A stretch of 64,000 bases of DNA from Prevotella sp. P3-122 (GCF_002251365.1 NZ_NPJH01000015.1:21909-85908), one strand, 5' to 3'; positions 38,272 to 45,611 are shown, numbered from the stretch's first letter. Notes: a model not told the origin generated them from the sequence alone. A program made the numbers and translations.

Positions 38272-39083
38272 AGCTTTGACTTTAGTTGTGATATAAAACT
38301 GCCAAGTTCCTCGCCGGGACTGGCTGCCCTCATGAGATGCTCACCAATGAGAAAACCTTTAAAACCCTCCTGACGCAACCGGGCAATAGTATCTGCACTT
38401 GATATGCCGCTCTCACTGACCTTGCAGCTTCCGGCCGGCAACTGACCGGCAAGCCTGAGACTGTTCTGAACATCAGTATTGAATGTTCCCAGGTTGCGGT
38501 TGTTTATGCCGTACATGTCTGGCTCAAGGTCGGCCTGCTCAAAGTCACGCTCACCATGCAGCTCCAGAAGCACCTCAAGACCAAGGGCATGGGCCATGTC
38601 TATAAGCTTTTGGCAATGGTTCTTCTCAAGGACGGCTGCTATAAGAAGCACAGCAGAGGCACCGCAATGGCGAGCCTGCAACAGCTGATACTCATCTATT
38701 ATGAAGTTCTTATACAGTATCGGCAACACTACCCCACTCTCTCGCGCGTACATTATATATTCGTCATATCCGCCGAAATACTTCGTATCCGTGAGTATGC
38801 TTATGGCTACAGCCCCATTGGCCTGATATGCCAAGGGTATTACCTCTGCGCTGCCGTCCTGTCTTATCCATCCCTTTGACGGTGACTTGCGCTTGAACTC
38901 GGCAATGATGCCTGTACCGGAGTCCACAAGCGACTGCCTCATTGACGGGACTGGCGCATTATCCATAGAAAGCTTCTGTTCCACCATGGCGTAGAGTTTG
39001 CGCAAAGGCAGGACCTGCTTAAACGTCTCTACTTCCTGACGCTTGTTGGTGACTATCTCGCTCAGAATATCCTTTTCGTTCAT
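38268..39083 (-). CDS. trpC: Indole-3-glycerol phosphate synthase
   Basis: Ring-closing decarboxylase that makes indole-3-glycerol phosphate. The 271-residue barrel has IIAEFKRKSPSKGWI (catalytic Lys, E-x-K-x-x-SPSKG), GVVLPILYKNFIID (second catalytic Lys), VLLIAAVLEKN, EVLLELHGE and GINNRNLGTFNTD. It starts 51 bases after trpD; the gap carries a short ATGATGAGGAGTTATGATG motif shared with the repeat at 7678-7732. Confidence 0.96.
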   Translation of the reverse strand: MNEKDILSEIVTNKRQEVETFKQVLPLRKLYAMVEQKLSMDNAPVPSMRQSLVDSGTGIIAEFKRKSPSKGWIRQDGSAEVIPLAYQANGAVAISILTDTKYFGGYDEYIMYARESGVVLPILYKNFIIDEYQLLQARHCGASAVLLIAAVLEKNHCQKLIDMAHALGLEVLLELHGERDFEQADLEPDMYGINNRNLGTFNTDVQNSLRLAGQLPAGSCKVSESGISSADTIARLRQEGFKGFLIGEHLMRAASPGEELGSFISQLKSKL

Positions 39084-39134
39084 ATTTTTTTATTTATGGG
39101 GAAATTATGATGAGGAGTTATGATGGGCCTAATC

Positions 39135-40139
39135 TCAGCTATTAATCTCAGCAAACTTGCGGAAGGTGGCATATGCGCTGCCGCTGTCTATAGACTCCCT
39201 CGCTATGGCTATACACTCGCTAATGTCTTTCTGTCCCTTTTCCAAAACCTGGATGCCGAAAGCCGCATTGGCAAGCACCACATTCTTCTGTGCCTCCAAA
39301 GCCCTGTTCTGTAATACGGCATCGAAAATCTCAGCAGCCTCATCCTCATTGGCTCCACCGACGAGCTCTTCGGGAGTGGCATTGGCAAAGCCAAGGTCGG
39401 CAGGACTGAACACCTTCTCGTAGCTGTTGGTAGTGACCTTGAAGTCACCAGTGAGGCTTATCTCGTCATAGCCGTCGATACTGTTCACTATGCCATAGTC
39501 AATGCCCAATTTCTGGTACACCTGACTGTACAAGCGCATCTGGTCGAGATTGGCCACACCCAGCAGCTGGCATTGGGGCTGCGATGGATTTACTAAAGGA
39601 CCAAGCAGGTTGAACACCGTCGGGAACTGCAAGGCCTTACGTATTGGGCCGACAAACTTCATGGCACTTGCGAAGAGCTGTGCGTGCAGATATACTATAC
39701 CACACTCGTTGATGCTGCGGTTGAGCTTGTCGGTATCTGCGGTGAACACCACACCATGGTGCCTGATGACATTCGACGCCCCACTCACGGATGTTGCCGC
39801 ATAGTTGCCGTGTTTGGCCACCTTATATCCAGCACCGGCAATGACGAAGCAGGCCGTAGTGGAGATGTTGAAAGTATTCTTGCGGTCGCCACCCGTACCG
39901 ACAACGTCTATATACCTGTCGCAGTCGAGCAAGGCCGGGACACCCGTGGCCAGTATGCCATCCCTAAATCCCAACAGCTCATCTACGCTTACACCACGCA
40001 TCTGTAAACCGGTCAGCAGGGCTGTAATCTGCTCATTGGGAATCTCCTCCCTTGTAATGGCTAATATGATGTCGCGGGTTTCCTCGCGGGTAAGCTCCTC
40101 ATGTCCAAGCATCTTGTCCAAAATCTCTTTCATTGCCAT
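39135..40139 (-). CDS. trpD: Anthranilate phosphoribosyltransferase
   Basis: Transfers phosphoribose from PRPP to anthranilate. It has 334 residues and is a stand-alone TrpD. The signature is VVGTGGDRKNTFNISTTACFV (PRPP/Mg site, in parts), followed by KHGNYAATS (S-G-x-A-D/N site), LGPLVNPSQPQCQLLGV, and DE in NEDEAAEIFD. ATG 40139 is preceded by AGGAGA at an 8-base spacing; a second ATG lies two codons later. It is the first gene of the operon, 35 bases after the attenuator T-run. Confidence 0.96.
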   Translation of the reverse strand: MAMKEILDKMLGHEELTREETRDIILAITREEIPNEQITALLTGLQMRGVSVDELLGFRDGILATGVPALLDCDRYIDVVGTGGDRKNTFNISTTACFVIAGAGYKVAKHGNYAATSVSGASNVIRHHGVVFTADTDKLNRSINECGIVYLHAQLFASAMKFVGPIRKALQFPTVFNLLGPLVNPSQPQCQLLGVANLDQMRLYSQVYQKLGIDYGIVNSIDGYDEISLTGDFKVTTNSYEKVFSPADLGFANATPEELVGGANEDEAAEIFDAVLQNRALEAQKNVVLANAAFGIQVLEKGQKDISECIAIARESIDSGSAYATFRKFAEINS

Positions 40140-40174
40140 AATAACAGTCTCCTATAACGTTAATGTTTATAATT

Positions 40175-40210
40175 CAAAAAATAAGGCCTGTCGTAAGAAC
40201 GGCAGGCCTT
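40175..40210 (-). terminator. Attenuator terminator of the trp operon
   Basis: On the minus strand a 12-bp stem (AAGGCCTGCCGT / ACGACAGGCCTT, one G-U pair) with a 4-base loop is followed by ATTTTTTG. It lies between the leader peptide stop (40256) and trpD (40139), the position of an intrinsic attenuator. Confidence 0.9.
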
Positions 40211-40255
40211 CTGTATTTCACTTATGGAATAACTACACGGCTTAGCGACTCACGA

Positions 40256-40312
40256 CTATTGAAATCTTGAGCTACGCCACCACCATGCGAGAGATACCAT
40301 AATATTTTTCAT
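40256..40312 (-). CDS. trpL: trp operon leader peptide with three consecutive Trp codons
   Basis: A complete 18-codon frame, MKNIMVSLAWWWRSSRFQ, ending in TAG, with TGG TGG TGG at codons 10-12 (40277-40285). Three Trp codons in a row by chance are very unlikely, and the peptide sits between a consensus promoter (40352-40382) and an intrinsic terminator (40175-40210) ahead of trpD. The mechanism inferred is classical: ribosome stalling at the Trp codons when charged tRNA-Trp is scarce would favour an antiterminator, and read-through of the peptide would favour the terminator. I could not settle the exact antiterminator pairing by eye. Candidate strands are GGCGTAGCTC within the peptide region and GAGTCGCTAAGCC after it. 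This corresponds in concept to the Rfam Bacteroid-trp motif that I recall. Confidence 0.9.
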   Translation of the reverse strand: MKNIMVSLAWWWRSSRFQ

Positions 40313-40351
40313 TATATTATTATTTTGATTGTTTGAACTTATGTTCGTTTG

Positions 40352-40382
40352 CAAAAGTACGCTTTTTCTTTCAATCTGCAAA
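40352..40382 (-). promoter_or_regulatory. Promoter of the trp operon
   Basis: On the minus strand TTTG (40379-40382), a 19-base spacer, then TACTTTTG (40352-40359). It predicts a start near 40345 and a leader of about 33 bases before the trpL ATG. Confidence 0.8.
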
Positions 40383-40443
40383 TTATTAAGGCAGAAAAAT
40401 ATCAATAGGCTACATTTTTAACATATACACATTATTATAATAT

Positions 40444-40632
40444 CTATACATAAACAAAATATTTTGGTTCATCCGACATTTCGTGTGATACCCAATAGCA
40501 GTGTGGTCTGTATTTGTTACCTTCATAGCCGATAATGTTATAAATCTTGTCTGTGGCGTATTCATATTTGCGGTTCATGCCATATCTCGAGTGACAATAT
40601 ATTGTTGCGTGGTCTATGCATATATATATCAT
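40444..40632 (-). CDS. Small open frame of doubtful status, 62 codons
   Basis: It begins 8 bases from the triple-palindrome element and its first ~12 codons lie within the repeat that is shared (inverted) with 13930-13966, so the apparent start is probably not a gene start. An internal ATG (codon 19, MNRKYEYATDKIYNI) is possible. The Tyr-rich composition is protein-like, but I recognise no family. Orientation is the same as the trp operon, whose promoter lies just downstream. Confidence 0.25.
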   Translation of the reverse strand: MIYICIDHATIYCHSRYGMNRKYEYATDKIYNIIGYEGNKYRPHCYWVSHEMSDEPKYFVYV

Positions 40633-40639
40633 AGCCGAT

Positions 40640-40700
40640 AAGGTTAATAACCTTTCGCCACTAAGGTTATTAACCTTAAGCTCTTAAGGTTATTAACCTT
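40640..40700. repeat. Triple palindrome element, copy 2 (inverted relative to copy 1)
   Basis: Near-palindromes AAGGTTAATAACCTT / AAGGTTATTAACCTT at 40640-40654, 40663-40677 and 40686-40700 with 8-base linkers, the same 23-base period as at 13870-13930. The left flank (ATTGTTGCGTGGTCT, about 40599-40613, then exactly 28 bases to the first AAGG core) matches the reverse complement of copy 1's right flank. Confidence 0.95.
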
Positions 40701-40890
40701 ATCAAGGATGCAAACGTATTCATGTCCTATGGCAAACTATTTCACCCACTTCAGTTAATAATATACTTCAGGAATAATATATAATAATGCGTCACTCCAT
40801 ATTTCTGATGAACCAATATTTTTTTTTCTTTCTATGAAATAAAACCGAATGCGATTCGTTTAGATTATGTAAACAAACAAATGCGTGCCT

Positions 40891-41016
40891 ATGAAATACT
40901 TTACTTCAGAAGAAGCTAATCCGTCCGAGAATACACTGAACATCATCAGACAGATAGCACACACTTACCGGGTCTTCAGACTAAACGGCAGAAACGAGGT
41001 CTATTGTCTAAACTGA
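40891..41016 (+). CDS. Small conserved-looking protein, 41 residues
   Basis: MKYFTSEEANPSENTLNIIR at the start and a C-terminus RLNGRNEVYCLN, then TGA. It is amphipathic and protein-like (helical NTLNIIRQIAHTYRVF) and sits 10 bases upstream of rpe on the same strand. I recall very similar short proteins in Bacteroidales annotated as hypothetical. No function is known. It is too short for many gene callers, so it may be missing from annotations. Confidence 0.7.
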   Translation: MKYFTSEEANPSENTLNIIRQIAHTYRVFRLNGRNEVYCLN

Positions 41017-41026
41017 TTATTGGCAA

Positions 41027-41683
41027 ATGGAAACTATCATTTCACCATCATTGCTGGCCGCCAACTTCCTTGACCTGAAAGGGGAGATGGAGATGATAAA
41101 CAATAGCGAGGCCGACTGGCTGCATCTTGATGTCATGGACGGAGTCTTTGTACCCAACATCTCATTCGGCTTTCCTGTCATAGAGGCCGTGGCAAAGGTA
41201 TGCAGGAAGCCACTGGACGTACATTTCATGATTGTGCAGCCCGAACGTTACGTACAACAGGCAGCCAAGGCAGGCGCCATGCTCATGAATGTACACTACG
41301 AGGCATGCACACACCTGCACCGCACCATACAGGAAATTCATGCGGCAGGCATGAAAGCAGGCGTAACGCTCAATCCCTCTACTCCAGTATCTGTGCTCGA
41401 AGAGATTATCCGCGATGTCGACATGGTGTTGCTTATGAGCGTGAACCCAGGCTTCGGAGGCCAGAAGTTCATCGAGAACACCATTGACAAGGTTAGACGG
41501 TTAAAGGAACTGATAGAGAAGACTGGCAGCAAAGCTCTAATAGAGGTAGACGGAGGAGTACAGCAAGACACTGCACCAAGGCTTGTCGAGGCAGGTGTAG
41601 ACGTACTGGTAAGCGGCAGCTATGTATTCAAGGCTACTGACCCAATAGCAACCATACACTGGCTGAAGGGACTGAAGAAATAG
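41027..41683 (+). CDS. rpe: Ribulose-phosphate 3-epimerase
   Basis: Interconverts ribulose-5-phosphate and xylulose-5-phosphate in the pentose phosphate pathway. The 218-residue TIM barrel shows ISPSLLAANFLDL, WLHLDVMDGVFVPNISFG (metal-binding His and catalytic Asp, in parts), LDVHFMIVQPERY (second His), MSVNPGFGGQKFIE and IEVDGGVQQDT (catalytic Asp). Length and start are standard. Confidence 0.97.
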   Translation: METIISPSLLAANFLDLKGEMEMINNSEADWLHLDVMDGVFVPNISFGFPVIEAVAKVCRKPLDVHFMIVQPERYVQQAAKAGAMLMNVHYEACTHLHRTIQEIHAAGMKAGVTLNPSTPVSVLEEIIRDVDMVLLMSVNPGFGGQKFIENTIDKVRRLKELIEKTGSKALIEVDGGVQQDTAPRLVEAGVDVLVSGSYVFKATDPIATIHWLKGLKK

Positions 41684-41696
41684 CATATATGGACGG

Positions 41697-41762
41697 CTCC
41701 TCCCTTAAGGGGAGACTTCCCTCAGACCTTTATCCTTAGACCTCAGACCTTCGACCTCAGGC
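41697..41762. repeat. Palindrome and degenerate AGACCTCAGACCTT repeats after rpe
   Basis: CTCCTCCCTTAAGGGGAG (41697-41714) is followed by three imperfect CTCAGACCTT/CTTAGACCTCAGACC units. They lie between the convergent rpe and sigma factor genes. This may serve as a terminator, although no T-run is present. Confidence 0.5.
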
Positions 41763-42359
41763 TCAATAAAGCTCCAGCTGCAGCTCATGGTCTCTGGCCA
41801 TCCTCCGCATGTTCAAGATGGCATACCTCATACGACCAAGAGCAGTATTGATACTCACATTAGTACATTCGGCTATCTCCTTGAACGACAGCTGCTGGTA
41901 ATAGCGCATATAGACGACCTCGCGCTGCGGTGTAGGCAGAAGGTTCATTATCTTCTTCACGTCACGCATAACCTGGTCGTTTACATACTTACACTCTATA
42001 TTGGTGTCAAGAAGCTCGTCATTGCCAAGGTTGGACAAGTCATTGTTGTCTGCCGGCTCTACAACCTTCTCCGACCTGCGCTCACGGTAGCTGTCCATAA
42101 TAACATTGTGGGCAATACGCACCAGCCAAGCCCCAAACTTGCCCGTGGTGGCGTAGCGCCCCTGCTGTAGTTTGGAGATAACCTTTACGAAAGTCTCCTG
42201 AAACACATCCTCAGCCTTCTCGCGGTCACGGACAACGAAAAGGATGTACGAGAACAATTTAGACTGATTGCGTGACAATAGTAAATCAAACGCCTTGTTG
42301 TTACCATCAGCATATGCCAATGCCAACTCCTCATCGGTCATTTCTGAAAGATTCTTCAT
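41763..42359 (-). CDS. RNA polymerase sigma-70/ECF-like sigma factor
   Basis: 198 residues with sigma region 2 (AFDLLLSRNQSKLFSYILFVV...VFQETFVKVISKL...FGAWLVRIAHNVIMDSYRERR, in parts) and region 4 (LPTPQREVVYMRYYQQLSFKEIAECTNVSINTALGRMRYAI, in parts). There is no region 1.1 or 3, which places it with ECF-type factors. An acidic linker of about 25 residues joins the two. There is no anti-sigma FecR-like gene beside it, so it is not a typical SusCD-coupled ECF. The leader is about 150 bases, with a promoter at 42511-42542. Confidence 0.93.
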   Translation of the reverse strand: MKNLSEMTDEELALAYADGNNKAFDLLLSRNQSKLFSYILFVVRDREKAEDVFQETFVKVISKLQQGRYATTGKFGAWLVRIAHNVIMDSYRERRSEKVVEPADNNDLSNLGNDELLDTNIECKYVNDQVMRDVKKIMNLLPTPQREVVYMRYYQQLSFKEIAECTNVSINTALGRMRYAILNMRRMARDHELQLELY

Positions 42360-42510
42360 TTCTTAATATTTTTTATTAAGTAAATGTCTTTTCTATAGGC
42401 GTTCGGTTTTGGTTAATATACAATTAATAAACTGAAGATAGAGCGCTAAAGCCAATCTGACAGACTATATGCAAAAGCCTTAAAAGACCAATAGCTAACT
42501 CCATCTGCTG

Positions 42511-42542
42511 CAAAGGTAGATATTTTTTTTGTAACAAACAAA
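42511..42542 (-). promoter_or_regulatory. Promoter of the sigma factor gene
   Basis: On the minus strand TTTG (42539-42542; another at 42535-42538) and TACCTTTG (42511-42518), spacer 20 (or 16). It lies just downstream of the terminator at 42551-42586, so it gives a transcript independent of the small RNA. Confidence 0.65.
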
Positions 42543-42550
42543 CTTTTAAC

Positions 42551-42586
42551 AAAAAAAAGAGGTTGGTGCAGGATGCTACCAACCTC
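42551..42586 (-). terminator. Intrinsic terminator of a short minus-strand transcript
   Basis: A 9-bp perfect stem GAGGTTGGT / ACCAACCTC (42559-42586) is followed on the minus strand by eight T. Confidence 0.88.
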
Positions 42587-42623
42587 GAGGGAAGGATTTC
42601 GTAAATATCGAAATCAAAAATAC
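42551..42623 (-). ncRNA. Candidate small RNA, about 70 nt, upstream of the sigma factor
   Basis: Defined by a consensus promoter (42629-42660) and the intrinsic terminator (42551-42586). Between them lies a perfect 7-bp hairpin GATTTCG-N7-CGAAATC (about 42596-42616). There is no ATG frame. It could be a free small RNA or an attenuated long leader of the sigma factor gene, whose own second promoter lies downstream. Confidence 0.5.
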
Positions 42624-42628
42624 GTTCG

Positions 42629-42660
42629 CAAATATAAAACTTAATAAGGACAATTCCAAA
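42629..42660 (-). promoter_or_regulatory. Promoter of the candidate small RNA
   Basis: On the minus strand TTTG (42657-42660), a 20-base spacer, then TATATTTG (42629-42636). Confidence 0.65.
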
Positions 42661-42984
42661 TTTTATCCGAACAATAACCGTTTTTTAACACAAATATACA
42701 ATTTCGCACAAAAAAAACGCAGGCATACCGCCCCACCCTCATGCCCAAACAATATACGAATGTTATTCAAATGTCATTCGAACATTCGGCGAATTGAAAT
42801 GACAAAGTCCGTCAACCATTATTTCGAACAGATGTTTTTACGTTTTGGATGTAACGGGGGCCATTTTAACTGAATCCCTTTGCATCGACCATCTAACACC
42901 TTTGCATCTGTCAGGTTTACGCATGAGTGATATCCAGCTAATAATAGTCTGTATCATATTAGGCGCGTAGTTGCGGATTTGAGG
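42661..42984. other. Gene-free stretch
   Basis: No open frame of note. It has an 8-bp inverted repeat CGAATGTT...AACATTCG (about 42757-42788) and two TTTGCATC direct repeats about 22 bases apart (near 42880-42910). It marks the border of the AT-rich island. Confidence 0.5.
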
Positions 42985-43072
42985 ATTATTTGATTTTATA
43001 GAACTTGTTTCTTGCTGATTGAATATTCACCATTCTATCAGTTTTATCTCTTTATCATATTTATGCAACAAA
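42985..43072. repeat. 88-bp direct repeat, left copy
   Basis: Identical to 44664-44751 except for one G/A difference. It carries the last 14 codons and the stop of a gene 3' end (LLHKYDKEIKLIEW) plus 42 bases downstream. Confidence 0.97.
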
Positions 43073-43128
43073 GTTACATAGAAGATTTTAGTATCACACT
43101 CAACATCCGCACGAACATCGCTAATATC
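43027..43128 (-). pseudogene. 3' remnant of a gene related to the 44706 gene
   Basis: The frame DISDVRADVECDTKIFYVT joined to LLHKYDKEIKLIEW and a TGA stop runs from just inside the end of the ankyrin gene to 43027. The last 14 residues are identical to the C-terminus of the 271-residue protein encoded at 44706-45521, while the residues before differ. No start codon or 5' part remains. This is either the tail of a lost paralogue or a recombination scar. Confidence 0.75.
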
Positions 43129-44065
43129 TTTTGAGAAACTCTTGCAGTTCGACATCTGTCATAGGTCCAAAGATGCGCTGCACGACCTTTGGTATTCTAT
43201 CAGGAATTGGCGATTTCCAATAATCCATTCCTTTATTTTTCAAGAATGTAACAATCTTCAACTTATCTCGGTATTCTGGGGAGTCGAGTGGGAATACATT
43301 AAGTCTTAACATATATAATATATCTACATAACAAGTTGTATTTGACTCATCAATGACACAGAATTTCCGTGTGTAGTCTGCTCCATGTTCCAATAGATAT
43401 AAAGCCACATCCATACGGTCAAGAAGAAGAGCATTTTCTAATGCCTCACAAGAGACACCCCCATCTCGATAGTTCACATCAGCACCAGCATCAACAAGAA
43501 TTCTGACCTTCTCATAGTCGCCTGTAGAGGGGACTGCAAGGCCAAGTGCTGTACAACGAGCAAGTTCCCAATTACCAGAATTATCGAGTTTTTTTCCATG
43601 CTCTATCGAATTCGGGTTGCCTCCATATTTAAGTAAAAGGCGAAGAACATCTGCAGATGAAGTATAAAAACTGCAACTTGATATGATGACGGCGTTCTCT
43701 CCAGAGGAGCAAATCGTATCATTCGGTAAGTTCGGATTAGCACCTAAATCAAGCAGAGTCTTAACGGAGCGAATCTTATTTGCATAGACTGCATACATTA
43801 ATGGGGTAAATTTGTTTATCCTATCCCTACAGTCAACAGGAACTTTCAGCAACCTTACTTGTCTTTCTATTTCCCACACATTCTGATCCTCAACAGCCTT
43901 TGCCAAGTTCCACGCTTTGGTGCATTGAAACCTTCGCACATCATTTCCGAAATAGGATTTTTTGTTTATCGGGATATTCCTATTTTCAAACAGCAATAAT
44001 AATGCTATTAGCAGGGAAAACAATATTGCGTATTTTTTTAACATATGTATTATCACTTTCTTCAA
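43121..44065 (-). CDS. Ankyrin-repeat protein with N-terminal membrane/signal segment
   Basis: 314 residues. A hydrophobic segment (about 9-26, KKYAILFSLLIALLLLFE) is followed by at least four ankyrin-type units: FTPLMYAVYANKIRSVKTLLDLGANPN, GENAVIISSC...LRLLLKYGGNPN, CTALGLAVPSTGDYEKVRILVDAGADVN and CEALENALLLDRMDVALYLLEHGADY (each in parts). The N-terminal segment suggests a periplasmic location. In Bacteroidota toxin islands such proteins are often predicted immunity proteins; that role is inferred from context only. It starts directly after the stop of the 44066 gene, so it is translationally coupled. Confidence 0.85.
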   Translation of the reverse strand: MKKVIIHMLKKYAILFSLLIALLLLFENRNIPINKKSYFGNDVRRFQCTKAWNLAKAVEDQNVWEIERQVRLLKVPVDCRDRINKFTPLMYAVYANKIRSVKTLLDLGANPNLPNDTICSSGENAVIISSCSFYTSSADVLRLLLKYGGNPNSIEHGKKLDNSGNWELARCTALGLAVPSTGDYEKVRILVDAGADVNYRDGGVSCEALENALLLDRMDVALYLLEHGADYTRKFCVIDESNTTCYVDILYMLRLNVFPLDSPEYRDKLKIVTFLKNKGMDYWKSPIPDRIPKVVQRIFGPMTDVELQEFLKRY

Positions 44066-44662
44066 CTACCACTGTGTTCGGATAAAGTTCAGACAATCAG
44101 TTATATCTTTATCTATATCATAGAATTTTATTCCGAGTCTGCGCATATACTCAATAACTATATCCTTGTTAATGCGATCTCTTTTAAATCGAGCCTTATA
44201 ATAGTTTAAATCTTCAATCTCTATCGGTTCACCATTGTCATAAAACACCCAATGTGTATCATCATAATAGGACATTACTGTACGTTCAGTTCCCGGTTCT
44301 TTAGAATAGAAAAACATATTCATAGAACAACGGCTCTTGGGGTCTGACATTTCAAACATAGCCCAAGGACATTTTAATTTCTTTTGAAAAACTCTGCATA
44401 AAGTATGCCATCCGTCTTCAAAATTGGAAATAAAAAATATTTTGTCTGGGTATAACGCCGACTTCCAGCAAGTGAACTTTTCTGGAAGATGACAGCCTAT
44501 TTCAGGATTATAATAATCGCTTATACTAATGGCATTATTGTCAAAACCAGCTTTGCCATTTAAAACCAATTCCTCATTAAGTTTCTTAGCTACCATTGTG
44601 AGGGTTTCAAAATCTCCATATTCAAATACCGAGAAAATGACATTATGAAATTTATCGGTCAT
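44066..44662 (-). CDS. Hypothetical protein, possible immunity protein
   Basis: A 198-residue soluble, aromatic-rich, acidic protein without signal peptide. Segments such as KIFFISNFEDGWHTLCRVFQKKL and YYDDTHWVFYDNGEPIEIEDLNYYKARFKRDRINKDIV (in parts) recall small single-domain immunity proteins of polymorphic toxin systems, but I cannot name a family. It starts 2 bases from the edge of the right copy of the 88-bp repeat, which suggests that recombination has placed it here. Its stop is immediately followed by the ankyrin gene start. Confidence 0.7.
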   Translation of the reverse strand: MTDKFHNVIFSVFEYGDFETLTMVAKKLNEELVLNGKAGFDNNAISISDYYNPEIGCHLPEKFTCWKSALYPDKIFFISNFEDGWHTLCRVFQKKLKCPWAMFEMSDPKSRCSMNMFFYSKEPGTERTVMSYYDDTHWVFYDNGEPIEIEDLNYYKARFKRDRINKDIVIEYMRRLGIKFYDIDKDITDCLNFIRTQW

Positions 44663-44663
44663 A

Positions 44664-44751
44664 ATTATTTGATTTTATAGAACTTATTTCTTGCTGATTG
44701 AATATTCACCATTCTATCAGTTTTATCTCTTTATCATATTTATGCAACAAA
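44664..44751. repeat. 88-bp direct repeat, right copy
   Basis: Covers the 3' end of the 44706 gene and the intergenic spacer up to the next start codon. Copy partner is 42985-43072. Confidence 0.97.
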
Positions 44752-45521
44752 TCATGTCCATAACCATCAACAGAAAGAACTCCATTATTTAAATCACCTA
44801 TACTGATACTTAGAAAAGGATGGTCAAGGAAATCAGTGATTAAGATTTGATTGTCTACAATAACGATATTTCGAAAATCCTTTTCGTAACATATTTCATC
44901 TGGATATGTCCTTAAGAGGACATCCTTTAGTTTCACAATATTTTTCTTTGCATTAAGAGCCTCTATTGACAACGTAAAGTCGGTGGAAGTAAATGTGCAT
45001 TGAAAAATCACATACAAATCAAGTTCTCTGAAAAGTTTCTTCTTCCAAATCCACTCATTTTTATAATTATTCTCACGGAAATCACGATGTAACGACAACA
45101 GAATATCCTGCCCTATTTCAAAACCTTCTGCCTTAGCATATTCATAACCTCTTTCGTAAAGTTCAAGATATGCTTCAAACCGCTCTTCACGATTTTTCAG
45201 CATCAACAATTTTGCTAAATCTTCTTTTGTAAAATGCAAGAATATCTCCAACACAGCGTCACATCTATCTATCTTTATGCTATTATCATCAGGTGTCAAT
45301 CTGATTGATAGCATTGTGATTCCGAAACTGTTCTCAATTTTATATTTCCGTATAGCTTTTGATAAATAATTTGCAATGAACCTACAATTTGATGCAAAAT
45401 TATAGGCAAATCGCATGTTATCGGAGTAATACTGTTCGTGATAACAGTCTATTCTCAAATTAAGGTATCGTAATTTCATCAATTTATAGTATTTGATATT
45501 TATCTTTATTAGCTTGCCCAA
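44706..45521 (-). CDS. Hypothetical protein, 271 residues
   Basis: A soluble protein with no recognised domain and no signal peptide. Charged helices (LAKLLMLKNREERFEAYLELYERGYEYAKAEGF, in parts) are followed by beta-rich C-terminal parts. ATG 45479 (MKLRYLNLRIDCYH) is a likely alternative start because the first 14 residues are Lys/Ile/Tyr low complexity. Its C-terminal 14 residues recur in the remnant at 43027, so this family has been duplicated and partly deleted. A role in immunity is inferred from neighbourhood. Confidence 0.7.
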   Translation of the reverse strand: MGKLIKINIKYYKLMKLRYLNLRIDCYHEQYYSDNMRFAYNFASNCRFIANYLSKAIRKYKIENSFGITMLSIRLTPDDNSIKIDRCDAVLEIFLHFTKEDLAKLLMLKNREERFEAYLELYERGYEYAKAEGFEIGQDILLSLHRDFRENNYKNEWIWKKKLFRELDLYVIFQCTFTSTDFTLSIEALNAKKNIVKLKDVLLRTYPDEICYEKDFRNIVIVDNQILITDFLDHPFLSISIGDLNNGVLSVDGYGHDLLHKYDKEIKLIEW

Positions 45522-45611
45522 TATGATATCCGTCTATTATGTCTGAACCATATGTCAATAGGCTCATGATGTATAAAAAGACATGTCCTACAGGTTTTGA
45601 GGCAATTATAT

